Below are positions 1 to 5,756 of a DNA stretch of 6,511 nt, piece by piece. Origin of the DNA: Desulfobacteraceae bacterium UBA5852. Lineage in GTDB: Bacteria > Desulfobacterota > Desulfobacteria > Desulfobacterales > UBA5852. Location: the NCBI GenBank assembly GCA_002432195.1, contig DJGG01000229.1:1-6511 (forward strand), given 5' to 3'. Under the pieces are notes generated by a model that had not been told where the DNA came from, did not search any database, and saw only the letters and a list, made by a program, of their open reading frames with translations. How positions within the stretch are numbered: the first letter of the stretch is position 1; the number at the start of each line of letters is the position of its first letter. The position numbers were made by a program, and so were the translations under genes.

Positions 1-127
1 GTGCTGCAACGCAGCCTTTCGGCCTGAGGCGCAGTTTATCCACAGCCTGCTGAACCGCCTTCGGACGCCATGCCGGCGTGGGCGTTTTCCGCCGATTCCG
101 GGGCACGCGGATCCTGCCGGTTTGTCC
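1..127. other. Upstream intergenic region, no convincing complete gene
   Basis: Frame 1 stays open from the left edge to a TGA at 25-27 and reads VLQRSLSA. This could be the last codons of an upstream + strand gene, but eight residues cannot be identified. A second frame stays open from 2 to about 169 and reads into the rnf promoter, so it is probably chance in GC-rich DNA. A small stem (ACGCC 65-69 with GGCGT 75-79, or alternatively 81-85) is followed by TTTT at 85-88. It might be a weak terminator for the upstream gene. The only other recognisable element is the DnaA box listed separately. Confidence 0.4.
36..44 (+). promoter_or_regulatory. Perfect consensus DnaA box TTATCCACA
   Basis: Positions 36-44 read TTATCCACA, an exact match to the high-affinity DnaA-binding 9-mer known from oriC of E. 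coli and many other bacteria. The match is striking because it is AT-rich inside GC-rich DNA and lies about 85 bases before the rnf promoter -35. I found no second box, AT-rich unwinding element or dnaA/dnaN gene, so this is not evidence of an origin. It could be a DnaA regulatory or titration site, or a chance match. Confidence 0.4.
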
Positions 128-156
128 TTGACACTCCCTGAGGGTTTATATAAAAA
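128..156 (+). promoter_or_regulatory. Predicted sigma70-type promoter of the rnf operon
   Basis: A perfect -35 TTGACA occupies 128-133. Two overlapping -10 candidates follow in the only A/T-rich patch of the upstream region: TATAAA at 149-154 (spacer 15, 5 of 6 matches) and TAAAAA at 151-156 (spacer 17, 4 of 6 matches). Transcription would start at about 160-164, giving an untranslated leader of about 75-80 nt before rnfC. It is the only promoter-like sequence I can see ahead of the six genes, so the operon probably starts here. The start site is inferred, not shown. Confidence 0.7.
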
Positions 157-158
157 GA

Positions 159-179
159 CCGGTTTGTAACGCAACCCGG
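159..179. repeat. Imperfect inverted repeat at the predicted transcription start
   Basis: CCGGTTTG (159-166) and CAACCCGG (172-179) are inverted copies with one mismatch (T163 against C175) around the 5-nt spacer TAACG. The repeat covers the expected +1 region just downstream of the -10. It could be an operator for a dimeric repressor, or a small hairpin at the 5' end of the mRNA that protects the transcript. I do not recognise the half-site as belonging to a known regulator. Confidence 0.4.
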
Positions 180-188
180 GCCTTTGCC

Positions 189-220
189 TTCGGAGCGTCC
201 GCGCATGGCGGCGCGCCGAA
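189..220 (+). promoter_or_regulatory. Leader mRNA hairpin upstream of rnfC
   Basis: TTCGG (189-193) pairs with CCGAA (216-220), GCG (195-197) with CGC (212-214), and CCGC (199-202) with GCGG (208-211). The stem has 12 pairs, one A/G mismatch and one bulged T, and closes on the 5-nt loop GCATG. No T-tract follows, so it is not an intrinsic terminator. It ends 10 nt before the rnfC Shine-Dalgarno and leaves that site free. A role in mRNA stability or as a protein-binding site is possible. It does not match any riboswitch that I recognise. Confidence 0.5.
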
Positions 221-239
221 GCCCCCTCGAGGAGAACCT

Positions 240-1607
240 ATGTCGGACACCGCCTCCCCGCTGGCCGCAAGGGGAACCTTTCGGCACGGCGTCCACCCGC
301 CGGAGCGCAAGCATTTTTCGGAAGATGCCCCCATCGAAGTCGTCCCCACGCCTCCCCAGGTCCTGATCCCCCTGTTGCAGCATGTGGGAGCTCCCTGTGT
401 GCCGGTGGTCAGCCCCAAGGACAGCGTGGCCCTGGGCGATCCCATCTGCAAGGCCGGGGGCTTCGTCTCCGCCGCCATGCACGCCCCCATCGCCGGCAAG
501 GTGCTCAAGACCGGCGTGACCACGCTGCCCAACGGCCGTCATGTCCAGGCCATCCCCATCAAAGCCGAAGGCGCGCAGCTGGAAGGCCGGGACCTGTGGG
601 AGGAGATCTTCGGCGGTGAATGGCCCACCACGGGGCTGGAGCGCTTCTCTCCCGACGACATCGTGGCGGCCATTTCCGCCGCCGGCATCGTGGGCCTGGG
701 AGGGGCCGCTTTTCCCACCCATGTCAAGTACAAGCCCAACGAGCAGAAGCCCATCGACACGGTCCTGATCAACGGCTGCGAGTGCGAACCCTACCTCACG
801 CCCGACTACCGCGTGATGCTGGAGGCTCCCCGGGCGGTGGTGGCCGGAGCCCTGCTGGCGGGGCGGGCCAGCGGCGCGCGGCGCATCGTGATCGGGGTGG
901 AAGACAACAAGCCCGAGGCCGCGCGCGCGCTGCGGGACGCGGCCGGGGGAACGGGCATCGACGTGGCCGTGCTCAAGACCAAGTACCCCCAGGGCAGCGA
1001 GAAACAGCTCATCATGGCGCTCCTGGGCCGGGCCGTGCCCTTGGGAGGGCTGCCCCTGGACATCGGGGTGGCCGTCAGCAACGTGGGCACCGCAGCGGCT
1101 ATGGCCCGGGCCGTCCTGCGCGGCAAGCCCATGACCCACCGGGTGGTGGCCGTCACCGGCGCCGGGGTCCGGGAGCCCAAGAACCTCCTGGTGCCCATCG
1201 GCATCAGCTACGGCGAACTGCTCGATTTCTGCGGGGGGCTCACCCCCGAAGCGGCCCGCATCATTGCCGGCGGCCCCATGATGGGCTTTGCCTTCGCCAA
1301 CCTGGACGCCCCCGTGACCAAGGGCACCAGCGGCCTCACCGTGCTGTCGGCCGCGGATGTGGCCAAGGCCGACGAGACCGCCTGCATCCGCTGCGGCCGT
1401 TGCGTGGACGTCTGCCCCATGAACCTCGTGCCCACCAAGCTGGCCCTGGCCTCCCGGGCCAAGAACCTGGAATTGGCCCGGCAATACCACATCCTGGCCT
1501 GCTTCGAGTGCGGCTCCTGCGCCTACACCTGCCCGGCCAGCCTCCCCCTGGTGCAGCTCATCCGCACCGGCAAGGCCCAGGTGATGGCGGCCCAGCGGAA
1601 AAAATAG
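240..1607 (+). CDS. rnfC: Rnf complex subunit RnfC (NAD+-reducing Fe-S flavoprotein)
   Basis: RnfC is the peripheral cytoplasmic subunit that passes electrons from the Rnf membrane core to NAD+. The 455-residue protein begins with the family's typical region (GVHPPE near residue 17, QHVGAP near 47). A Nqo1-like flavin/NADH domain follows, with GLGGAAFPT at 152-160, NGCECEPYLT at 178-187 and EDNKPEA at 221-227. An SLBB-type segment lies around residue 300. Two [4Fe-4S] sites close the protein: C382, C385, C388, C392-P and C421, C424, C427, C431-P. No long lysine/alanine-rich C-terminal extension is present, unlike the gammaproteobacterial RnfC (about 740 residues in E. coli). The ATG is supported by AGGAG at 230-234 with a 5-nt spacer. 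It is the first gene of the operon, behind the predicted promoter. Identification is certain; the NAD+ reaction is from family knowledge. Confidence 0.97.
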   Translation: MSDTASPLAARGTFRHGVHPPERKHFSEDAPIEVVPTPPQVLIPLLQHVGAPCVPVVSPKDSVALGDPICKAGGFVSAAMHAPIAGKVLKTGVTTLPNGRHVQAIPIKAEGAQLEGRDLWEEIFGGEWPTTGLERFSPDDIVAAISAAGIVGLGGAAFPTHVKYKPNEQKPIDTVLINGCECEPYLTPDYRVMLEAPRAVVAGALLAGRASGARRIVIGVEDNKPEAARALRDAAGGTGIDVAVLKTKYPQGSEKQLIMALLGRAVPLGGLPLDIGVAVSNVGTAAAMARAVLRGKPMTHRVVAVTGAGVREPKNLLVPIGISYGELLDFCGGLTPEAARIIAGGPMMGFAFANLDAPVTKGTSGLTVLSAADVAKADETACIRCGRCVDVCPMNLVPTKLALASRAKNLELARQYHILACFECGSCAYTCPASLPLVQLIRTGKAQVMAAQRKK

Positions 1608-1612
1608 GCCGC

Positions 1613-1638
1613 GGCGCCTGCCCCTGCGGGAAGGCGCC
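1613..1638 (+). promoter_or_regulatory. Intercistronic GC-rich hairpin between rnfC and rnfD
   Basis: GGCGCC at 1613-1618 can pair with GGCGCC at 1633-1638, and CCC (1622-1624) with GGG (1628-1630) inside the loop. This lies in the widest gap of the operon (66 nt, 1608-1673), 6 nt after the rnfC stop. No T-tract follows, so it should not terminate transcription. It may slow 3' decay of the rnfC message and so change its dose relative to rnfD. Because GGCGCC is itself palindromic, the pairing could also be coincidental. Confidence 0.4.
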
Positions 1639-1673
1639 CCCAACCCCAATCCTGAAGAGATTACGGACACTCT

Positions 1674-2666
1674 ATGGCGGAGATCACGCAAACAATGGAT
1701 TCGGCCGACCGGCCGGCAGCCCCGGTGCTGCATGTCGCCCCCTCGCCGCACCTCGCCCACCAGGCTCTGACCACCCGGCGCATGATGCTGGACGTGGTCA
1801 TCGCCCTGGTGCCGGTCGTGGCGATGGCCCTGGTCGTCTTTCGCGGGTACGCGGTCAAGCAACTGGTGATCTGCGTCCTCGGGTGTCTGGCGGCCGAGGC
1901 GCTCTTCACCCGCATGCGCGGGCGGACCCTGCCCTTGAAGGACTGCTCGGCCCTGGTGACCGGCATCATCCTGGCCCTTTCCCTGCCGGGTCCGGCCCCC
2001 TGGTACGTGGGGGCGATCGCCGCCTTCGTCGCCATCGGCATCGGCAAGGTGCTTTTCGGCGGCGTGGGGATGAACATCTTCAACCCCGCCATGGTGGGCC
2101 GGGCCTTCGTCATGATCGCCTTTGCCAGCGCCATGGCGGCCTCGGGCTACCAGGACGCCGCCAGCGGCGTGGACGCCGTCACCCAGGCGACCCCCATGGA
2201 CCTCTTCAAGCTCACCGGGCAAGTGACGCCCCTGGGCCCCATGTTCCTGGGGTTGACCAACGGCTCCCTGGGGGAAACCAGCGCCCTGGCCTGCCTGGTG
2301 GGCGGTATCTTCCTCTGCGTGCGGCGCACCGCTTCCTGGGAGATCCCCGCCGGTATTCTCGGGATGGTCGCCCTGATGGCCGGCCTGGCCCAATGGGCCG
2401 ACCCCGCTTCGGGATGGACCGTTTGGCACCATCTCTGCGGCGGCTCCCTGCTCTTTGGCGCCTTTTTCATCGCCACCGACCCCGTTTCCAGCCCCCTGAC
2501 CCCCAAGGGCAAGGCCATCTTCGGCGTCGGCGTGGGATTCTTCATCATGCTGCTGCGGCTCTTCAGCGGCTACCCCGAAGGCGTCATGTTTGCGGTGCTC
2601 CTGATGAACGGGATAACCCCGCTGATCAACCGCTGGTGTATCCCGAAGCCGCTGGGCCTGCGCTGA
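1674..2666 (+). CDS. rnfD: Rnf complex membrane subunit RnfD with covalent FMN site
   Basis: RnfD is a multi-span inner-membrane subunit, homologous to NqrB, that carries covalently bound FMN and is thought to take part in ion translocation coupled to electron transfer. The 330-residue protein has a hydrophilic N-terminus of about 35 residues ending in the family motif around residues 20-40 (HVAPSPH, then TRRMMLDV). Many hydrophobic helices follow. GGVGMNIFNPAMVGR at 129-143 is a family signature. The flavinylation motif DAVTQAT spans 167-173, with T173 as the expected phosphodiester-FMN threonine, corresponding to T187 of Vibrio cholerae RnfD. The Shine-Dalgarno is weak (GAAGAGA, about 13 nt before ATG), so translation may depend partly on rnfC. 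Length is normal for the family. The final helix region (near residue 300) keeps the SGYPEGVMFAVLLMN motif. Confidence 0.97.
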   Translation: MAEITQTMDSADRPAAPVLHVAPSPHLAHQALTTRRMMLDVVIALVPVVAMALVVFRGYAVKQLVICVLGCLAAEALFTRMRGRTLPLKDCSALVTGIILALSLPGPAPWYVGAIAAFVAIGIGKVLFGGVGMNIFNPAMVGRAFVMIAFASAMAASGYQDAASGVDAVTQATPMDLFKLTGQVTPLGPMFLGLTNGSLGETSALACLVGGIFLCVRRTASWEIPAGILGMVALMAGLAQWADPASGWTVWHHLCGGSLLFGAFFIATDPVSSPLTPKGKAIFGVGVGFFIMLLRLFSGYPEGVMFAVLLMNGITPLINRWCIPKPLGLR

Positions 2667-2721
2667 GTCCCCGCCGGCCGACCGCCAACCGCGAAACCCT
2701 AGAGAGAAAACGACACCCAGC

Positions 2722-3348
2722 ATGAACGCGACACTGCGAGACAACAACATCGTCCAGGCCTGGCTGGTCCTGCTGCTGGCCGTCTGCTTCGGCGGCATGC
2801 TGGCCGGCGTCCAGCTGGCCCTGGGGCCCAAAATCGAATTGAACAAGGTGAACGAGACCCGCGAAAAGGTGCCGGAGCTCGTCCTGGGGGCCCAGGCGGC
2901 CCAGGCGGGAGCCCCCCTGGCGGTGGAACCGCTCACGGTGAGCGTGGAGAAGCCGGCCAAGACCGTGCGCTACAGCGTCTACGAGGCCAAGAAGGACGGC
3001 GCCCTGGCCGGCTGGGTGGTCAAGACCGCCGGCCAGGGGTACGCCGACAGGATCGAGGTGCTCATCGGCCTGGCCCCCGACGCCGGGAGCCTCACGGGGC
3101 TCTTCGTCCTGGATCAGAAGGAAACCCCGGGGTTGGGCAACAAGATCGTCACGGACGAGTGGCGCGGCCAGTTCGTCGGCAAGGCCGTGGACCGGCCCCT
3201 GGCCGCGGTGAAGGGGGGCGCCAAGGGCGGCAGCGAGATCGACGCCATCACGGGCGCCACGATCTCCTCCCACGCCGTCACCAGCATCATCAACACGGCG
3301 GTGGCCGACCTGCGGCAGCCGCTGGCCGAAAAGGCGAGGGGGAACTGA
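2722..3348 (+). CDS. rnfG: Rnf complex subunit RnfG with covalent FMN site
   Basis: RnfG (homologous to NqrC) is anchored by one N-terminal helix and exposes an FMN-binding domain on the outer face of the membrane, where it relays electrons. The 208-residue protein has a single hydrophobic helix at about 12-33. The FMN-binding domain follows, with KETPGLGNK around 133-141. The flavinylation motif is DAITGAT at 174-180, so T180 should hold FMN through a phosphodiester bond made by an ApbE-type flavin transferase. That enzyme is not encoded in this window. The gene lies 55 nt after rnfD. Its start has no good Shine-Dalgarno: the purine run AGAGAGAAAA (2701-2710) ends 11 nt before the ATG. No alternative start fits the family N-terminus better. 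Confidence 0.96.
   Translation: MNATLRDNNIVQAWLVLLLAVCFGGMLAGVQLALGPKIELNKVNETREKVPELVLGAQAAQAGAPLAVEPLTVSVEKPAKTVRYSVYEAKKDGALAGWVVKTAGQGYADRIEVLIGLAPDAGSLTGLFVLDQKETPGLGNKIVTDEWRGQFVGKAVDRPLAAVKGGAKGGSEIDAITGATISSHAVTSIINTAVADLRQPLAEKARGN
3337..3343 (+). promoter_or_regulatory. Shine-Dalgarno that fixes the rnfE start
   Basis: AGGGGGA at 3337-3343 lies 7 nt before ATG 3351 and inside the last codons of rnfG. It supports starting rnfE at 3351 rather than at the in-frame upstream ATG at 3159, which lies deep in rnfG. The same AGGGGGA heptamer precedes rnfA (3973-3979, 4 nt before ATG 3984), where it overlaps the rnfE stop codon. Confidence 0.75.
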
Positions 3349-3350
3349 CC

Positions 3351-3974
3351 ATGGCCGATCAACCCACCGCGATGGAACGCTTCATCCAGGGGATCCTGCC
3401 GGAAAACCCCACCTACCGCCAGCTGCTGGGGCTCTGCCCGACCCTGGCCGTCACCAACGGCCTCAACCAGGCGCTCACCATGGCCGGGGCCGTGCTTTTC
3501 GTGCTCTTCTGCGCCAACGTCATGATCAGCCTGATCCGGGACCTTCTCAAGCCGCACCTGCGCATCGTGATCTTCACCCTGGTGATTGCCGCCTTCGTCA
3601 CCGTGGCCGACCGCTTCCTGGCGGCCTATCTCTACCAGATGAGCAAGACCCTGGGCCCGTACATCCCCCTGATCATCGTCAACTGCATCATCATCTGCCG
3701 CTGCGAGGTCTGCGCTTCCAAACAGGGGGTGGTGGCCGCCGGCGCGGACGCCATCGGCCAGTCCCTGGGGTTCGGGCTGGGACTTTCCAGCATCGCCGCG
3801 GTGCGGGAGATCCTTGGCACCGGCGCCCTTTTCGGGATCAAGGTGCTGCCGGCCGTCTGGCCCGACTGGGTGATCATGGTGCTGCCGCCCGGCGCCTTCC
3901 TGACCTTCGGCATCCTGCTGGGGGCCGTCAACTGGTACAGCGCGCGGCCCTCCAAGGCCACGCGCACGAACTAG
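3351..3974 (+). CDS. rnfE: Rnf complex membrane subunit RnfE, variant with extra cysteines
   Basis: RnfE (NqrD homologue) is a six-helix membrane protein. With its paralogue RnfA it holds a [2Fe-2S] cluster in the middle of the membrane. The protein is 207 residues from ATG 3351, the family's usual length. The two expected cluster cysteines are C29 in GLCPTLAVT and C112 in the VNC motif, the same numbers I recall for NqrD of V. cholerae. What is odd is the following stretch, residues 116-122, which reads CRCEVCA. The sequence I remember for the family is GRAEAFA, so C116, C118 and C121 are extra. The rest (RDLLKPHLRIVIF near 62, IREILGTG near 157, MVLPPGAFL near 180) is ordinary. The gene follows rnfG by 2 nt and is probably translationally coupled to it. 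Identification is certain; the function of the extra cysteines is unknown. Confidence 0.96.
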   Translation: MADQPTAMERFIQGILPENPTYRQLLGLCPTLAVTNGLNQALTMAGAVLFVLFCANVMISLIRDLLKPHLRIVIFTLVIAAFVTVADRFLAAYLYQMSKTLGPYIPLIIVNCIIICRCEVCASKQGVVAAGADAIGQSLGFGLGLSSIAAVREILGTGALFGIKVLPAVWPDWVIMVLPPGAFLTFGILLGAVNWYSARPSKATRTN

Positions 3975-3983
3975 GGGGACGCC

Positions 3984-4808
3984 ATGACCTACATCATCGA
4001 CATCCTGCTGCTGGCCGTGGGCGCGGCGTTGATCAACAACTTCGTGCTCCACTTCTTCGTGGGCATCTGCCCCTTCATCGGCGTGTCCCGGAAGATCGAC
4101 ATGGCCTTCGGCATGGGCTGCGCGGTGACCTTCGTCATCGCCATCGCGGCCTTCCTCAGCTGGACCATCACCGCCTTCGTGCTGGTGCCGGGCGCCCCCC
4201 TGTCCCGGTGGGTGGCCGGATTCTTCGTCTCCCCGGAGTTGGCCCAGAAGGTGGATCTCACGATCCTGAGCTACATCGTCTACATCTTCGCCATTGCCGC
4301 CTCGGTGCAGTTCGTGGAGATGTACATGCGCAAGTTCTTCCCGCCGCTCTATAAGTCCTTCGGGGTTTTTCTCCCCCTGATCACCACCAACTGCGCGATC
4401 CTTTTCGCCTGTCTGACCATCATGGCCAACATCGTGGGCGTGGACGATCCCGCGGCGGCCTGGGACCTGGGGCGCTCCCTCACCCTGGCGGTGTTCGGCG
4501 GGGTGGGCTTCACCATCGCCATCGTCATCATGGCCGGCATCCGGGAAGAGCTCGATCTCTGCGACATCCCCGCACCCTTCAAGGGCGCGGCCATCACCCT
4601 GATCGTCGCCGGGATCCTGGCCATGGCGTTCATGGGTTTCACGGGGGTGGATTCCGGGCTGCGCAAGGCCATCACCCCTGCGTCCAACCCCACGGCCCAA
4701 TTGGAAGCGCCGGCCACCGCCGGCCTGTACGTCGCCTCCCTGGCCGCTTCGGCCCCGACGGTCCCCGCGGCGAACGTTCCCGCATTTTCGATGGAGAAGC
4801 ATCCATGA
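3984..4808 (+). CDS. rnfA: Rnf complex membrane subunit RnfA with C-terminal extension
   Basis: RnfA (NqrE homologue) is the six-helix partner of RnfE, inserted in the opposite orientation and sharing the intramembrane Fe-S cluster. Cluster cysteines are C29 in GICPFIGVS and C137 in LITTNCAIL. The protein is 274 residues, against about 190-195 for most RnfA. The extra length lies partly in a longer loop after helix 2 or 3 (about residues 69-92) and mostly in a Pro/Ala-rich tail after the last helix (about 224-274). After C137 the sequence reads AILFACL, where I would expect AILGVAL, adding C143. C193 in DLCDIP also stands where Ala or Ser is common. AGGGGGA lies 4 nt before the ATG. The stop codon overlaps the rnfB start (ATGA), and the rnfB Shine-Dalgarno lies inside the tail-coding DNA. 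The core assignment is certain; the tail has no recognised domain. Confidence 0.95.
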   Translation: MTYIIDILLLAVGAALINNFVLHFFVGICPFIGVSRKIDMAFGMGCAVTFVIAIAAFLSWTITAFVLVPGAPLSRWVAGFFVSPELAQKVDLTILSYIVYIFAIAASVQFVEMYMRKFFPPLYKSFGVFLPLITTNCAILFACLTIMANIVGVDDPAAAWDLGRSLTLAVFGGVGFTIAIVIMAGIREELDLCDIPAPFKGAAITLIVAGILAMAFMGFTGVDSGLRKAITPASNPTAQLEAPATAGLYVASLAASAPTVPAANVPAFSMEKHP

Positions 4809-5716
4809 CACTGGTAACCATAAGCCTGTCCGCCGGCGCCCTGCTGGGCATGGCGGTGATCTTTTCCTACGTGCTGGGCTGGGCCAACAAGGCCTTCCAT
4901 GTGGAGGTCGATCCCCGCATCACCGCCATCCTGGAGGCCCTTCCCGGGGCCAATTGCGGGGGTTGCGGGTTCGTGGGCTGCGGCGACTACGCCGAGGCCG
5001 TGGTGGTGCAGAATGCCGCCGTCAACCGCTGCACGGTGGGGGGCGCCAGCTGCGCCCAGTCCGTGGCCGCCATCATGGGCGTGGAGGTGACCGAAACGCT
5101 TCCCTTCCGTCCGGTGGTGCACTGCGGGGCGCATGCCACCGACAAGCTCGGGCGCCACGAATACCGGGGCGAGGCCACCTGTGCCGGGGCCAACATGGTC
5201 AACGGCGTGCAGGGGTGCATTTACGGCTGCCTGGGGCTGGGGGATTGCCAGCGGGCGTGCAAGTACGACGCCATCCACGTGGTGGACGGACTTTCCACCG
5301 TGGACTACGACAAGTGCGTGGGTTGCGGGGCCTGTGCCGCGGTCTGCCCGCGGAACATCATCACCATGACCCCCTTCAAGTACGAGCGCATGATGGCCAT
5401 CCTCTGCTCCAACAAGGACTTCGGCAAGGCCGTCAAGGATGTCTGCAAGGTGGGCTGCATCGGGTGCAAGGCTTGCGCGAAAGCCTGCAGCCTCTTCCAG
5501 GTGAGCGACAACCTCTCCTCCATCAACTACGAGCTCTACTGCCGGGACTACACCGCGGACCTCAAGACCGCCATCGAAAAATGCCCCCAGAAACGTATCG
5601 TCCTGGTGGGCAAACCGAGCGCCAAACACCTCGAGGCCACCCGGGACATGGCCGTGCCGGAACTCCTGGAGGCCGAGTTCAAGACCACCGTCGACGATAC
5701 CGAGTGGTGGGGCTGA
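4805..5716 (+). CDS. rnfB: Rnf complex ferredoxin-accepting multi-cluster subunit RnfB
   Basis: RnfB is the electron entry point of the complex. It is anchored by one N-terminal helix (about 6-27) and faces the cytoplasm, where it oxidises reduced ferredoxin. The 303-residue protein has the RnfB/RsxB-type Fe-S motif C51, C54, C59, C76 (C-x2-C-x4-C-x16-C). A middle region follows with C107, C126, C138, C142, C148 and C152 (CIYGCLGLGDC). Next comes a ferredoxin motif C171, C174, C177, C181-P. The last part has C201, C214, C218, C221, C224, C228 and a final C260-P. I count 23 cysteines, enough for five [4Fe-4S] clusters. This matches the long RnfB of acetogens and deltaproteobacteria rather than the 192-residue E. 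coli type. GGAG at 4793-4796 lies 8 nt before the ATG. It is the last gene before the terminator. Confidence 0.97.
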   Translation: MTLVTISLSAGALLGMAVIFSYVLGWANKAFHVEVDPRITAILEALPGANCGGCGFVGCGDYAEAVVVQNAAVNRCTVGGASCAQSVAAIMGVEVTETLPFRPVVHCGAHATDKLGRHEYRGEATCAGANMVNGVQGCIYGCLGLGDCQRACKYDAIHVVDGLSTVDYDKCVGCGACAAVCPRNIITMTPFKYERMMAILCSNKDFGKAVKDVCKVGCIGCKACAKACSLFQVSDNLSSINYELYCRDYTADLKTAIEKCPQKRIVLVGKPSAKHLEATRDMAVPELLEAEFKTTVDDTEWWG

Positions 5717-5756
5717 GCCGCACCGTCGGCCCCACCGCGATACCGGACCGTCCTTT

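Noticed and set aside
109..120. GGATCCTGCCGG shared between the upstream region (110-121 area) and the rnfE 5' end near 3392
   Set aside because: Only about 12 bases match in GC-rich DNA, with no extended homology or matching context. Most likely coincidence.
1..170. A short open + strand frame from the left edge to about 169
   Set aside because: It runs through the promoter elements, has no visible start or recognisable motif, and is short enough to occur by chance in GC-rich DNA.
620..2725. A 701-codon + strand frame overlapping rnfC and rnfD out of frame
   Set aside because: Arg/Gly/Pro/His-rich translation typical of a shifted frame in GC-rich DNA, crossing two certain genes and their intergenic gap.
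36..2960. A 974-codon open frame on the - strand opposite rnfC, rnfD and part of rnfG
   Set aside because: Its translation is low-complexity and rich in Gly, His, Gln, Asp and Arg with no recognisable domain. It lies opposite three certain genes and is explained by the strong G/C third-position bias of those genes, which removes stop codons from the antisense frame.
3159..3350. N-terminal extension of rnfE to the in-frame ATG at 3159
   Set aside because: It would add 64 Arg/Gly/Gln-rich residues overlapping rnfG. ATG 3351 has a strong Shine-Dalgarno and gives the normal 207-residue family length.
3114..4811. A 565-codon open frame on the - strand opposite rnfE and rnfA
   Set aside because: It has the same His/Gly/Asp/Gln-rich composition and is a mirror image of GC-biased coding on the + strand. 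No plausible start context or domain.
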